A DNA stretch of 64,000 nt from Streptomyces smyrnaeus (GCF_017676345.1 NZ_JAFFZM010000015.1:1-64000); one strand, 5' to 3'. Positions 31,576-40,311 are shown, counted from the first letter of the stretch. The notes: generated by a model from the letters alone, not told the origin. Numbers and translations: made by a program.

Positions 31576-31606
31576 TTGACGCAAAATTCGAACATCGATT
31601 CTTATA
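31576..31606 (+). promoter_or_regulatory. recA promoter P1 overlapping the SOS box
   Basis: TTGACG (31576-31581) is a good -35. A -10 region around TCTTAT (31600-31605) lies 18 bases downstream and overlaps the LexA-type box, so bound LexA would block polymerase. Confidence 0.6.
31590..31601. promoter_or_regulatory. LexA (SOS) box of recA
   Basis: GAACATCGATTC matches the Gram-positive GAAC-N4-GTTC operator with one change (ATTC for GTTC). A very similar imperfect box, GAACATCCATTC, is described for Streptomyces lividans recA. Confidence 0.75.
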
Positions 31607-31665
31607 GAGGCTCCGGCGAGCACGCCCGCTCAGGCCATGGCCCAGTGAGCGCGGGTCCGGACCGA

Positions 31666-31688
31666 TTGTCAGTGGCAGGCGCTAGCGT
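31666..31688 (+). promoter_or_regulatory. RecA-NDp (PafBC-type) promoter P2 of recA
   Basis: TTGTCAGTG (31666-31674), eight bases, TAGCGT (31683-31688). This is an exact match to the actinobacterial LexA-independent DNA-damage motif TTGTCRGTG-N8-TAnnnT. The start point would be about 31695, giving a 40-base leader before recA. Confidence 0.85.
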
Positions 31689-31735
31689 CGTTTGACGTGA
31701 AGCGATCGACTCAAGCAAACAACCGGGTGGCACCC

Positions 31736-32911
31736 ATGGCAGGAACCGACCGCGAGAAGGCGCTGGACGCCGCGCTCGCGCAGATTGAACGGCAATTCGG
31801 CAAGGGCGCCGTGATGCGCATGGGCGAGCGGCCGAACGAGCCGGTCGAGGTCATCCCCACCGGGTCGACCGCCCTTGACGTGGCCCTCGGCGTCGGCGGT
31901 CTCCCCCGCGGCCGCGTGGTCGAGGTCTACGGGCCGGAGTCCTCCGGAAAGACGACCCTGACCCTGCACGCGGTGGCCAACGCGCAGAAGGCGGGCGGCA
32001 CGGTCGCCTTCGTGGACGCCGAGCACGCGCTGGACCCCGAGTACGCCAAGCGCCTCGGCGTCGACACCGACGCGCTGATCCTCTCCCAGCCGGACAACGG
32101 AGAGCAGGCTCTCGAGATCACCGACATGCTGATCCGCTCCGGCGCGCTCGACCTGATCATCATCGACTCGGTCGCGGCGCTGGTGCCCCGCGCCGAGATC
32201 GAGGGCGAGATGGGGGACTCCCACGTCGGCCTCCAGGCCCGGCTGATGAGCCAGGCGCTGCGGAAGATCGCCGGTGCGCTCAACCAGTCCAAGACCACCG
32301 CGATCTTCATCAACCAGCTCCGCGAGAAGGTCGGCGTGATGTTCGGCTCTCCGGAGACCACCACCGGTGGCCGTGCCCTGAAGTTCTACGCCTCGGTGCG
32401 GCTCGACATCCGCCGCATCGAAACCTTGAAGGACGGCACCGATGCCGTCGGCAACCGCACCCGCGTCAAGGTCGTCAAGAACAAGGTCGCGCCGCCCTTC
32501 AAGCAGGCCGAGTTCGACATCCTCTACGGCATGGGCATCAGCCGCGAGGGCGGTCTGATCGACATGGGCGTGGAGAACGGCTTCATCCGCAAGTCCGGAG
32601 CCTGGTACACCTACGAGGGCGATCAACTCGGCCAGGGCAAGGAGAACGCCCGCAACTTCCTGCGGGACAACCCCGACCTCGCCAACGAGATCGAGAAGAA
32701 GATCAAGGAAAAGCTGGGCATCGGCGTACAGCCGCAGGACCCGGCCGGCGAGCCGGGTGCGGACGCCGCGGGCAGCACCACACCGGAGACCCCCGCAGCG
32801 GCCGGTACGCCGGACGCCGCGGACGCCTCAACGGCCAAGACCGTCCCGGCCCCGGCGGCCAAGGCGGCGAAGACGACCAAGGCGTCCAAGGCCGCCGCGG
32901 CCAAGAGCTAG
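31736..32911 (+). CDS. recA: RecA recombinase
   Basis: The 391-residue strand-exchange protein and LexA co-protease has Walker A GPESSGKTT (about residue 68), Walker B LIIIDSVAALVPRAEIEG, loop L1 with GDSHVGLQARLMSQALRK and loop L2 FINQLREKVGVMFGSPETTTGGRAL. The last 60 residues are an Ala/Thr/Lys-rich tail (AKAAKTTKASKAAAAKS) in place of the acidic tail of E. coli RecA. No intein is present. ATG 31736 gives the canonical MAGTDREKALDAALAQIE start. It is followed after three bases by recX. Confidence 0.97.
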   Translation: MAGTDREKALDAALAQIERQFGKGAVMRMGERPNEPVEVIPTGSTALDVALGVGGLPRGRVVEVYGPESSGKTTLTLHAVANAQKAGGTVAFVDAEHALDPEYAKRLGVDTDALILSQPDNGEQALEITDMLIRSGALDLIIIDSVAALVPRAEIEGEMGDSHVGLQARLMSQALRKIAGALNQSKTTAIFINQLREKVGVMFGSPETTTGGRALKFYASVRLDIRRIETLKDGTDAVGNRTRVKVVKNKVAPPFKQAEFDILYGMGISREGGLIDMGVENGFIRKSGAWYTYEGDQLGQGKENARNFLRDNPDLANEIEKKIKEKLGIGVQPQDPAGEPGADAAGSTTPETPAAAGTPDAADASTAKTVPAPAAKAAKTTKASKAAAAKS

Positions 32912-32914
32912 TCC

Positions 32915-33628
32915 GTGACACGGCGCAGCGACTGGCCGGAGTACACCCCTTCCCCGGACCCGTCACCGGCCTCCGCCCCTGGGGGCGACGGCTCGGTGGC
33001 GGATATCCAGGACAGCGATGGTCCCGCTTCGTCGAGGGCCGAAGCGGGACCATCGCGTGCGTCGTCCCGGACTCCGGGCCGACGCCGGGAGGGAGGCCGG
33101 GCGGAGCGGGAGGCCGAGCCGAAGGATCCGGTGGAGCGGGCCAGAGCCATCTGTCTGCGGCTGCTCACCGGTACGCCCAGAACGCGTCAACAGCTTGCCG
33201 ACGCGCTCCGCAAACGGGAGGTGCCGACGGAAGCGGCCGAGGAGGTGCTGGCCAGATTCGAGGACGTCGGTCTCATCGACGACGCCGCGTTCGCCGCCGC
33301 CTGGGTCGATTCCCGACACCACAGCCGGGGTCTGGCCCGCAGGGCGCTCGCCCGCGAACTGCGCACCAAGGGTGTGGACTCCACGGTGATCGACGAGGCC
33401 GTGGGTCGGCTCGACTCCGAGCGGGAGGAGGAGACGGCACAAGCCCTGGTGGCACGGAAGCTGCGCTCCACCAGGGGCCTCGACAGAGAAAAACGCCTCC
33501 GCCGGCTCGCCGGAATGCTGGCCCGCAAGGGCTACTCCGAGGGGCTTGCCCTCCGGGTGGTCCGGCGGGCGCTGGAGGAGGAGGGCGAGGATCCGGAAGT
33601 GCTGGAGGAGCATTTCCCCGGACTGTGA
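32915..33628 (+). CDS. recX: RecX: RecA modulator
   Basis: The 237-residue protein has the RecX core of tandem three-helix repeats (about 75-235): RARAICLRLLTGTPRTRQQLADAL, FEDVGLIDDAAFAAAWVDSR and GLARRALARELRTKGVD, then KLRSTRGLDREKRLRRLAGMLARKGYSEGLALRVV. RecX caps RecA filaments and limits recombinase activity. GTG 32915 lies three bases after the recA stop. The first 70 residues are low-complexity and contain a 16-bp hairpin at DNA level; a downstream GTG in DPVERARAI could be the true start, making a protein of usual size. recA-recX is one operon. Confidence 0.88.
   Translation: MTRRSDWPEYTPSPDPSPASAPGGDGSVADIQDSDGPASSRAEAGPSRASSRTPGRRREGGRAEREAEPKDPVERARAICLRLLTGTPRTRQQLADALRKREVPTEAAEEVLARFEDVGLIDDAAFAAAWVDSRHHSRGLARRALARELRTKGVDSTVIDEAVGRLDSEREEETAQALVARKLRSTRGLDREKRLRRLAGMLARKGYSEGLALRVVRRALEEEGEDPEVLEEHFPGL
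33016..33055 (+). terminator. Strong hairpin inside the 5' part of recX (possible attenuator)
   Basis: Perfect 16-bp inverted repeat (33016-33031 with 33040-33055) around an eight-base loop. It lies about 100 bases after the recA stop, within the non-conserved recX N-terminus. No T tract follows, but Streptomyces terminators often lack one. It could reduce recX relative to recA, as the recA-recX terminator does in E. coli. Confidence 0.5.
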
Positions 33629-33723
33629 GGGGAAGCCGGCTGGTGCCCGAGGCGGAGCGGAGCGGCTGCCGGACGGGCAGCGGCGTCGCGCCTGGGCACG
33701 TTCTTGAGCTTCGCGTCGACGCA

Positions 33724-33749
33724 GCCGTCGGCAGCCCGACACCGACGGC
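33724..33749. terminator. Weak terminator between recX and the monooxygenase gene
   Basis: An eight-base stem (GCCGTCGG with CCGACGGC) and ten-base loop lie between the two convergent genes. The only distinct hairpin I see in this 156-base gap. Confidence 0.35.
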
Positions 33750-33784
33750 ACGCCATATGCGCGCCGGGTGCCCCCGCCGGGTGC

Positions 33785-35482
33785 TCAGGAGTGTGCTCCG
33801 CCACGTACGGCCTCCGCGCAGACGCGCAGCGCGCCGGAGCGGCCCGCGGGGAAGGCCGCCGCGAGATGCCCGTCGGCGCGGACCGCCAGCACCGTGTGTG
33901 CCGCCGCCCCCGGGTAGCTCTCGGTGACCAGCAGCGTGGCACGCAGCGGCAGCCCGGCCACGGTGGAGGCCAACTCGGGCATCATTCCCGCCGTCAGCCA
34001 GTGCCGGCTGTCCCACACCCCGGTACCGGGTGCCACCAGCAGCACCAGCAGCTCCCCGCCCGGGCCGCCCAGCCAGTCGTGCAGGTCGCCCTGTGAGCCG
34101 TCGGCGGCGGTGACCGGAACATCGCACACGGGAGCCCCCGGCGCCGTCCCGACGGGCACCTCGTCGACGCTCGCGCGTGCGGGGGCCAACGGCGTACGGG
34201 CGTACGCGGGCGGCGCACCCAGCAGGCCCCGCCCCAGGTGACCGTCGGTCAGCAGTCCCAGATGGGCGCGGGCGCCCCCGCCGGGGAGCAGCGCACGCAG
34301 CCCACCGCCGCGCCGTACGACGGGCAGGGCCTGGTCGACGGCGCGCAGCCGGGCGACCATGGCGCCGCGCCGCTCGGTCTCGTAGCTGTCCAGCAGGGTC
34401 TCCGCTGCCGCGCCGTGACCGTGGTGCCAGGTCAGCGCGAGCTTCCAGGCGAGATTGGAGGCGTCCCGCAACCCCTCGTCGACGGACTGCACCCCCAGCG
34501 CACCCGTCAGATGTGCGGCGTCCCCGGCGAGGAAGACGCGGTCCACGCGCCAGTGCCGGGCCAGCCGCTGGTGGGCGGTGTGCACGCCGGTGTCCACCAG
34601 TTCGTACGGCCCGATGCCGCTGCTGCCGCCACCGTCCTCGGCGCCGGCCCCCCGCCTGCCAGCTCCTGCGGGCCCGCCGTTGGCCGGAACGACAGCTTTG
34701 GCCGCCTCCTTCAGCGCCTCCTCGGACCAGACGGCGAGGGTGTCCGCCACCCGCTCCAGCATCTCCTCCGGTGTCACCAGGTCGCCGCGCGGAGACAGCA
34801 GCCAGTCCAGCCGCCACCGGCCCCCGGGCAGCGGGCGGGCCGTGACCTCGCCCGGCACACCTCCCGGGTCGCGGTGCAGCAGCGCGCTGCCCACGCTTCC
34901 CTGCTCCCACACGCCGTCCTTGTCGTACTCCCCTTCTTCCCAGGGCAGCCGCACCCGCAGCGCGGCGACCGCATGCCGTTCGACTGCCGTACGCCCCGGG
35001 AAGCGCACTCCGAGCAGTTTGCGGACCATCGAACGGGCACCGTCGCACCCGACGGCGTAACTGCCGCGCCACCAGGTGCCGGAGGGGCCCCGGGTGTGCG
35101 CCGTGACGCCGTTCGCGTCCTGTTCCAGCAGGTCGACATGGCTGTCGGTGATGACGCGCGCCAACTTCTCCTTCGCCAGCGCGTCGCGCAGGGTGCGCTC
35201 CAGCGCATGCTGCTCGATGTGCACCGGGGCCTGCTCCGGGACCAGGTCCACTGTGTCGACCTGTTGGGCGCGCCGTTGGGTGCGCCAGGAGCGCCAGCGC
35301 AGTCCGGGCAGCGTGGGCAGCACGGCGGCGGTGTCCGGGCGCAGCACGCAGCTGCGCGCGGCGCGCGGCGGCGGATTGCCGTCGGTGGAGTCCAGGACCA
35401 GGGAGGGGACGGCGTGCCGGGCAAGAGCGAGGGAGAGGGCGAGTCCGACCGGACCCGCCCCGACGACGATCACCGGATCCAC
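33785..35482 (-). CDS. FAD-dependent aromatic-ring-type monooxygenase
   Basis: The 565-residue flavoprotein has the N-terminal dinucleotide fold VIVVGAGPVGLALSLALAR, the DG motif AVGCDGARSMVRKLLGVRFPG and the second FAD motif VFLAGDAAHLTGALGVQSVDEGLRDASNLAWKLAL, as in the PHBH/MhpA/RdmE hydroxylases. The last 160 residues form a thioredoxin-like domain (GELLVLLVAPGTGVWD) typical of this subfamily. Residues around 262-290 are an Ala/Gly insert. GTG 35482 opens directly into the Rossmann strand. It stands alone, with no polyketide or catabolic cluster nearby, so the substrate is unknown. Confidence 0.85.
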   Translation of the reverse strand: MDPVIVVGAGPVGLALSLALARHAVPSLVLDSTDGNPPPRAARSCVLRPDTAAVLPTLPGLRWRSWRTQRRAQQVDTVDLVPEQAPVHIEQHALERTLRDALAKEKLARVITDSHVDLLEQDANGVTAHTRGPSGTWWRGSYAVGCDGARSMVRKLLGVRFPGRTAVERHAVAALRVRLPWEEGEYDKDGVWEQGSVGSALLHRDPGGVPGEVTARPLPGGRWRLDWLLSPRGDLVTPEEMLERVADTLAVWSEEALKEAAKAVVPANGGPAGAGRRGAGAEDGGGSSGIGPYELVDTGVHTAHQRLARHWRVDRVFLAGDAAHLTGALGVQSVDEGLRDASNLAWKLALTWHHGHGAAAETLLDSYETERRGAMVARLRAVDQALPVVRRGGGLRALLPGGGARAHLGLLTDGHLGRGLLGAPPAYARTPLAPARASVDEVPVGTAPGAPVCDVPVTAADGSQGDLHDWLGGPGGELLVLLVAPGTGVWDSRHWLTAGMMPELASTVAGLPLRATLLVTESYPGAAAHTVLAVRADGHLAAAFPAGRSGALRVCAEAVRGGAHS

Positions 35483-35614
35483 AGTGTGGAAACCTCACAG
35501 CCCTGGTGGTGCTGACGGGGGCCGGGTTTCTCTGGGGGTGGAGCCTGGTGCGCGATCACGCTGGTATGCAACCCACTGCCTGAGCATGCGTCAAGTGACG
35601 CCATAAGATGCCAA

Positions 35615-35656
35615 CACGGGCCATGGTGCGGGCGGGTGCCCGTTCCATGGCCCGTG
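35615..35656 (-). terminator. Terminator of the gluABCD operon
   Basis: A perfect 12-bp stem (CACGGGCCATGG with CCATGGCCCGTG) and an 18-base loop that can pair further (GGGC/GCCC) begin 45 bases after the gluD stop. Confidence 0.6.
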
Positions 35657-35700
35657 GCGGAGCGGTGGGCGCCGGAGCGGTGTCCGACGCGTGGTGCGGC

Positions 35701-36603
35701 TCAGTCCTTGGACGCGGCGTCGCCGGGGGCGCCCGGGTCCGGTGTGCCGGCGGCCGCCACCTCCTTGGGTTCGTTCGCCTGCGCCGGCACGATGCCCGCC
35801 TTCGACCGCCGGCCGCGCTGTTCGACGAACTTGGCCAGCCAGGCCAGGATGAGGCACAGCCCGATGTAGATGGCGCCGAAGACGATGACTGTCTGGACGG
35901 TCGGGTAGACCCCGCCCACCGGGGTGTTGTTGGCGATGAGCCGGGCCGAGTACAGCAGCTCCGGGTAGAGGATGATGTAACCCAGCGAGGTGTCCTTGAG
36001 GGTCACCACCAACTGACTGATGATCGACGGCAGCATGGAGCGCACGGCCTGCGGGAACAGCACCGAGGCGGTCACCTGGGTCTTGCGCAGCCCGAGCGCG
36101 TAGGCCGCCTCCACCTGCCCCTTCGGCACCGCGTTCACACCGGCGCGCAGCACCTCGGCCTGGACGCATCCGTTGTAGATGGTCAGGCCCAGCACCAGTG
36201 CCCACATGGGGGTCATGTCGCCGACGATGCCGACCCACAGGGCGAAGATCGTGATGAGCAGCGGGATCGACCGGAACAGGTCGATGAAGACGACGGCCAC
36301 CCAGCGCACCGGTTTGTGGTCCGACAGCCGGGCCACGCACAGCACCACTGCGAAGGCCAACGAGAAGACGCCCGCCAGTGCGAAGACCTTCAGCGTGGAC
36401 AGCAGGGCGTCGAAGATGTTCTGCCGGATGCCTGCGTAGTTGAAGATGTCCCACAGCTCGCCCGCGAACTGCCCCTTGTCGTACAGCCGGTAGCAGACCC
36501 AGGCGATCAGCGCGGCGAGGCCGATGCTGCCGACGACGGAGTAGATCAGGTTGCGGACGCGAGCCTTCGGGCCGGGCGCGTCGAACAGGACGCTCGCGCT
36601 CAT
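35701..36603 (-). CDS. gluD: GluD: glutamate ABC transporter permease
   Basis: The 300-residue inner membrane permease has about six helices and the HisMQ-type EAA loop (AEVLRAGVNAVPKGQVEAAYALGLRKTQ) that contacts the ATPase. The C-terminal 40 residues are hydrophilic. ATG 36603 overlaps the gluC stop by four bases, so the pair is translationally coupled into a heterodimeric permease. Last gene of gluABCD. Confidence 0.9.
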   Translation of the reverse strand: MSASVLFDAPGPKARVRNLIYSVVGSIGLAALIAWVCYRLYDKGQFAGELWDIFNYAGIRQNIFDALLSTLKVFALAGVFSLAFAVVLCVARLSDHKPVRWVAVVFIDLFRSIPLLITIFALWVGIVGDMTPMWALVLGLTIYNGCVQAEVLRAGVNAVPKGQVEAAYALGLRKTQVTASVLFPQAVRSMLPSIISQLVVTLKDTSLGYIILYPELLYSARLIANNTPVGGVYPTVQTVIVFGAIYIGLCLILAWLAKFVEQRGRRSKAGIVPAQANEPKEVAAAGTPDPGAPGDAASKD

Positions 36604-37247
36604 CGGGCGACCTCCAGACGGTTCTCCAGCAGCCGGAAGAGGCCGTTGATGGCGTAGGTGATGATCAGGTAGCCGAGCGTGATCCAGACGAAGATCACGG
36701 CGATGTCGTAGCCGTCGTTGCTCAGCGTCTTCTGGATGTTGAACAGATCGACGTTGTCGAAGGCGCCGGCGATCGCGGTGTTCTTCGTCAGCGCGATGAA
36801 GATGCTGCTCATCGGCGGTACGACCGTGCGTGTGGCCTGGGGGAGCACCACGATGCGCATGGTCTGGGTGAAGGTCATACCGATGGCGCGGGCGGCCTCG
36901 GCCTGGCCCATCGGCACGGTGTTGATGCCGGAGCGCACGGCCTCGGCGACGAAGGACGAGGTGTAGAAGCCGCAGGCGCAGACGGCCAGGACGAAGGAGT
37001 TGACGCCCGGGAAGAGCACCTTGGGCACCACGAAGAAGGCCACCAGGAACAGCAGCGTCAGCGGGGTGTTCCGCAGCACGTTGACCCACAGCGTGCCGAA
37101 TATGCGCAGCGGGGGCACCGGCGAGACGCGGAAGCCCGCGATCACCAGACCGAGCACGACGGCGAGCAGCGCGCTGACGACCGTCAGCCACAAGGTGCCG
37201 AGGAATCCCTCGCGGAACAGCGCCAGGTTGTCGAGAAGTACGTTCAT
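36600..37247 (-). CDS. gluC: GluC: glutamate ABC transporter permease
   Basis: The 215-residue permease has about five helices and the EAA loop EAVRSGINTVPMGQAEAARAIGMTFTQ. GGAG lies five bases before ATG 37247. It pairs with GluD. A hairpin separates it from the gluB gene upstream, which probably lowers its expression relative to the binding protein. Confidence 0.9.
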   Translation of the reverse strand: MNVLLDNLALFREGFLGTLWLTVVSALLAVVLGLVIAGFRVSPVPPLRIFGTLWVNVLRNTPLTLLFLVAFFVVPKVLFPGVNSFVLAVCACGFYTSSFVAEAVRSGINTVPMGQAEAARAIGMTFTQTMRIVVLPQATRTVVPPMSSIFIALTKNTAIAGAFDNVDLFNIQKTLSNDGYDIAVIFVWITLGYLIITYAINGLFRLLENRLEVAR

Positions 37248-37359
37248 GAATTCTCCGCGAGGAGTCGCGTAGGGGCGGCGGGAAGGGCCGGACCGGGCAG
37301 GGGGCGCTCTGGGCCGGGTGGGGAGTCAGCGCCCCGGCGAACGGGGTGCCCGCAACAGG

Positions 37360-37403
37360 CACGCCCCGCCCCGCGCGGCGCCTGCGCCGGGGAGCGGGGC
37401 GTG
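37360..37403 (-). terminator. gluB-gluC attenuator hairpin
   Basis: CACGCCCCGC (37360-37369) pairs perfectly with GCGGGGCGTG (37394-37403) five bases after the gluB stop on the minus strand; the GC-rich loop can fold further. Partial terminators in this position commonly raise binding protein over permease. Confidence 0.6.
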
Positions 37404-37407
37404 GACA

Positions 37408-38319
37408 TCACTTCTCGGTGATCTCCGGCGGCGTCTTGAACTTGGAGCCGGACTTGCCCAGCGTGGCCTCGTACGCCTTCTTGTAGTCGCCGTTGTCCTG
37501 GTGCTTCTTCAGCGCGTCGGCGACGGCCTTCTGCAGCGCGTTGTCGCCCTTCTTCAGGCCGACGCCGTAGGGCTCGTCGGAGAAGGGCTTGCCGACGACC
37601 TTGAGCTTGCCGGGGTTCTGCGCGGCGTAACCCATCAGGATCGCGTCGTCCGTGGTGACCGCGTCGACCTGGCCGTCGAGGAGCTGCGAGACGCACTCGG
37701 AGTACTTGCTCAGCTCGGTGACCTTGGCGCCGTACTTGGGCTCCTTGATGGTCTGCAGCGGCGTCGAGCCGACGATGGAGCAGACCTTCTTGCCCTTGAC
37801 GCTGTCCGGTCCGGTGACCTCCTTCTCGTCCTTGCGGACGAGCAGCGAGGCGCCGGCGTGGAAGTACGGGCCCGCGAAGTCGATCTGCTTCTTGCGCTCG
37901 TCGTTGATCGTGTACGTACCGATCATCAGGTCGACGTCGCCCTTGGAGACGGTGGTCTCGCGAGCGCCGGAGTCGACGGTCTTCCACTCGATCTGCTTGG
38001 GGGAGAAGCCCAGGTCGGCCGCGATCATCTTGGCGATCTCGATGTCGAAGCCGGAGTACTTCTTCGTCGACTGGTCCTGGAAACCGAGGTAGGGCTGGTC
38101 GGCCTTGGCGCCGATGATGATCTTGCCGCGCTTCTGGGCCTTCTTCAGGACGGGCGAGTCGACCTCGACGTTCTTGGCGACCTCGTACTTCGGCAGCGCC
38201 TTCTCGTCGGTCTGGTCCTTGGGCTTGTCGCCGGCGGAGCCTTCCTTGCCACCGCAGGCCGCGGTGGCGGCGAGAGCCAGAACAGCGGCTGCCGCCGCTG
38301 CGGTCTTGTGGAACTTCAT
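37408..38319 (-). CDS. gluB: GluB: glutamate-binding lipoprotein
   Basis: The 303-residue protein starts with a lipoprotein signal (MKFHKTAAAAAAVLALAATAAC is the region; lipobox ATAAC, Cys about residue 22). The mature part is a cluster 3 periplasmic-type binding protein with the signature GFDIEIAKMIAADLG, SKGDVDLMIGTYTINDERK and a late segment YGVGLKKGDNALQKAV. It captures glutamate (and perhaps aspartate or glutamine) outside the membrane for GluCD. AAGGGA lies upstream of ATG 38319. Alternative upstream starts would disrupt the signal peptide. Confidence 0.92.
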   Translation of the reverse strand: MKFHKTAAAAAAVLALAATAACGGKEGSAGDKPKDQTDEKALPKYEVAKNVEVDSPVLKKAQKRGKIIIGAKADQPYLGFQDQSTKKYSGFDIEIAKMIAADLGFSPKQIEWKTVDSGARETTVSKGDVDLMIGTYTINDERKKQIDFAGPYFHAGASLLVRKDEKEVTGPDSVKGKKVCSIVGSTPLQTIKEPKYGAKVTELSKYSECVSQLLDGQVDAVTTDDAILMGYAAQNPGKLKVVGKPFSDEPYGVGLKKGDNALQKAVADALKKHQDNGDYKKAYEATLGKSGSKFKTPPEITEK

Positions 38320-38430
38320 AGTGAACATCCCTTGCTTGAACAGTCGTTGGCCCGGTGCGCTGGTGCACAACCCGCTCGGTGCGCCCCCTCGGGGGCCGGG
38401 GGCGCGGCTGCGGGCCTCAGTGATGAAGGC

Positions 38431-39216
38431 TCAGTGGTGCAGGATCTTCGAGAGGAAGTCCTTGGCACGGTCGCTGCGCGGGTTGCTGAAGAACTGCTCG
38501 GGGGTCGCCTCCTCGACGATCCGGCCGTCCGCCATGAAGACCACACGGTTGGCGGCCGACCGCGCGAAGCCCATCTCGTGGGTGACGACGACCATGGTCA
38601 TTCCGTCCCGGGCCAGCTGCTGCATGACCTCCAGGACCTCGTTGATCATCTCGGGGTCGAGGGCCGAGGTGGGCTCGTCGAAGAGCATCACCTTCGGATC
38701 CATCGCCAGCGCCCGGGCGATCGCGACCCGCTGCTGCTGACCACCGGAGAGCTGCGCGGGATACTTGTCGGCCTGGTTGCCGACACCGACCCGGTCGAGC
38801 AGCGTGCGGGCCTTCTCCTCCGCCACCCGCTTGTCCGTCCTGCGGACCTTGACCTGGCCCAGCGTGACGTTCTCCAGCACCGTCTTGTGCGCGAAGAGGT
38901 TGAAGGACTGGAAGACCATGCCGACATCGGCACGCAGCTTCGCCAGCTCCTTGCCCTCCTCGGGCAGCGGCTTGTCGTCGATCGTGATGCTTCCCGAGTC
39001 GACCGTCTCCAGACGGTTGATGGTGCGGCACAGGGTGGACTTGCCGGACCCGGAAGGACCGATGACGACGACGACCTCGCCACGGGCGATGGTCAGGTCA
39101 ATGTCCTGGAGGACGTGCAGCGCACCGAAGTGCTTGTTGATGTTGTCCAGCACGACCAGCTTGTCGGTCGCGGACTCGGGACCGCCTGCGTCCTTGGTCA
39201 CCGATACTTCGCTCAT
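38431..39216 (-). CDS. gluA: GluA: glutamate ABC transporter ATPase
   Basis: The 261-residue ATPase has Walker A GPSGSGKST, the Q-loop MVFQSFNLFAH, the signature LSGGQQQR, Walker B VMLFDEPTSALD and the H-loop VVVTHEMG, all intact. The residues before the ABC domain (first 18) are a non-conserved leader. First gene of gluABCD, divergent from the gluR-gluK two-component system, which in S. coelicolor senses glutamate and controls this uptake system (from memory). Confidence 0.93.
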   Translation of the reverse strand: MSEVSVTKDAGGPESATDKLVVLDNINKHFGALHVLQDIDLTIARGEVVVVIGPSGSGKSTLCRTINRLETVDSGSITIDDKPLPEEGKELAKLRADVGMVFQSFNLFAHKTVLENVTLGQVKVRRTDKRVAEEKARTLLDRVGVGNQADKYPAQLSGGQQQRVAIARALAMDPKVMLFDEPTSALDPEMINEVLEVMQQLARDGMTMVVVTHEMGFARSAANRVVFMADGRIVEEATPEQFFSNPRSDRAKDFLSKILHH

Positions 39217-39558
39217 CGACGTGTAGCTCCGTCCTCGTCGGTTGCGAGGACCTTAGTGAGCGGTCGGCGTGAGCGTCATTACATCTGAGCTGAAATTGAG
39301 CATAACGATCCGGCTGCGGCCCGGCACATTGGGTAAAGGGGGCAATGGGGGGCCGACCGGCGGCTCCCCGGTCCACCCGCCTCCCAGTCGGTGGCCGTCC
39401 GGACGGTCGCCGTAGTGGCTGTATGACGGTCGTCGTACCGGCTGTATAACGGATGCCCGCCTGGTCCCGGCGACCCCTTGACTCACCTGCGCCGATCGGC
39501 GTGGATGCACTGTCGAATCGTTTGCCGGAGGCGGTGTCGAGAACAGGAGGGCGTCGGG
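39217..39558. promoter_or_regulatory. Divergent gluA / gluR control region with direct repeats
   Basis: In 342 bases there are four copies of TGAGC (39257, 39270, 39286 and 39297) and a pair of 13-base direct repeats, GGCTGTATGACGG (39417-39429) and GGCTGTATAACGG (39440-39452), 23 bases apart. OmpR-type regulators bind direct repeats, so these are candidate GluR sites. The gluA promoter is probably near the AT-rich stretch 39276-39306. Confidence 0.45.
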
Positions 39559-40284
39559 GTGAGACTGCTGCTCGTCGAGGACGACGATCGCGTCGCCGCG
39601 GCGCTCTCGGCCGTGCTGGCGCGGCACGGCTTCGAGGTCGCCCACGTGCGCAGCGGCGCCGAGGCGCTCCAGGAGCTGCTCGTCGGCGGTCAGGAGGGGC
39701 CCGGTTTCGATGTCGTCCTGCTCGACCTCGGCCTGCCCGACCAGGACGGTTTCGAGGTGTGCGGCCGTATCCGCCGCACCAGCACCACCCCGGTGATCAT
39801 GGTGACCGCACGCGCGGACGTACGGTCCCGCATACACGGCCTCAACCTCGGTGCGGACGACTACGTCGTCAAGCCCTACGACATGGGCGAACTCCTCGCC
39901 CGCATCCACGCCGTCAGCCGCCGCTCGGCCGGTGAGGAGCCGTCCGCGACCGGCGAGCGGGCGGTCCCCGGGAGTCCGGACCCGACCGGCACGCTGCGGC
40001 TGGGTGCCGTGACCATCGAGCTGCCCACCCGGCGGGTCAGTGTGGACGGCGCGCTTGTGCCGCTCACCCGCAAGGAGTTCGATCTGCTGGCACTGCTGGC
40101 CCAGCGCCCCGGCGTGGTCTTCCGGCGCGAGCAGATCATCAGCGAGGTGTGGCGGACCAGCTGGGAGGGGACAGGGCGCACCCTGGAGGTGCATGTGGCC
40201 TCGCTCCGCTCCAAGCTGCGGCGGCCCGCCCTCATCGAGACGGTGCGCGGGGTGGGCTATCGCATGGCCACCCAGGGCGACTGA
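39559..40284 (+). CDS. gluR: GluR: OmpR-family response regulator
   Basis: The 241-residue protein has a receiver domain (1-120; LLLVEDDDRVA, phospho-Asp in VVLLDLGLPDQDG, VTARAD, VVKPYDMGE) and an OmpR winged helix (about 145-238; LTRKEFDLLALLAQRPGVVFRREQII, GRTLEVHVASLRSKL, ETVRGVGYRM). AGGAGG is eight bases before GTG 39559. Position beside gluABCD identifies it with the S. coelicolor glutamate-responsive GluR. Confidence 0.88.
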   Translation: MRLLLVEDDDRVAAALSAVLARHGFEVAHVRSGAEALQELLVGGQEGPGFDVVLLDLGLPDQDGFEVCGRIRRTSTTPVIMVTARADVRSRIHGLNLGADDYVVKPYDMGELLARIHAVSRRSAGEEPSATGERAVPGSPDPTGTLRLGAVTIELPTRRVSVDGALVPLTRKEFDLLALLAQRPGVVFRREQIISEVWRTSWEGTGRTLEVHVASLRSKLRRPALIETVRGVGYRMATQGD

Positions 40285-40311
40285 GCCGGCGAACCGGACC
40301 GGAACGACGAC

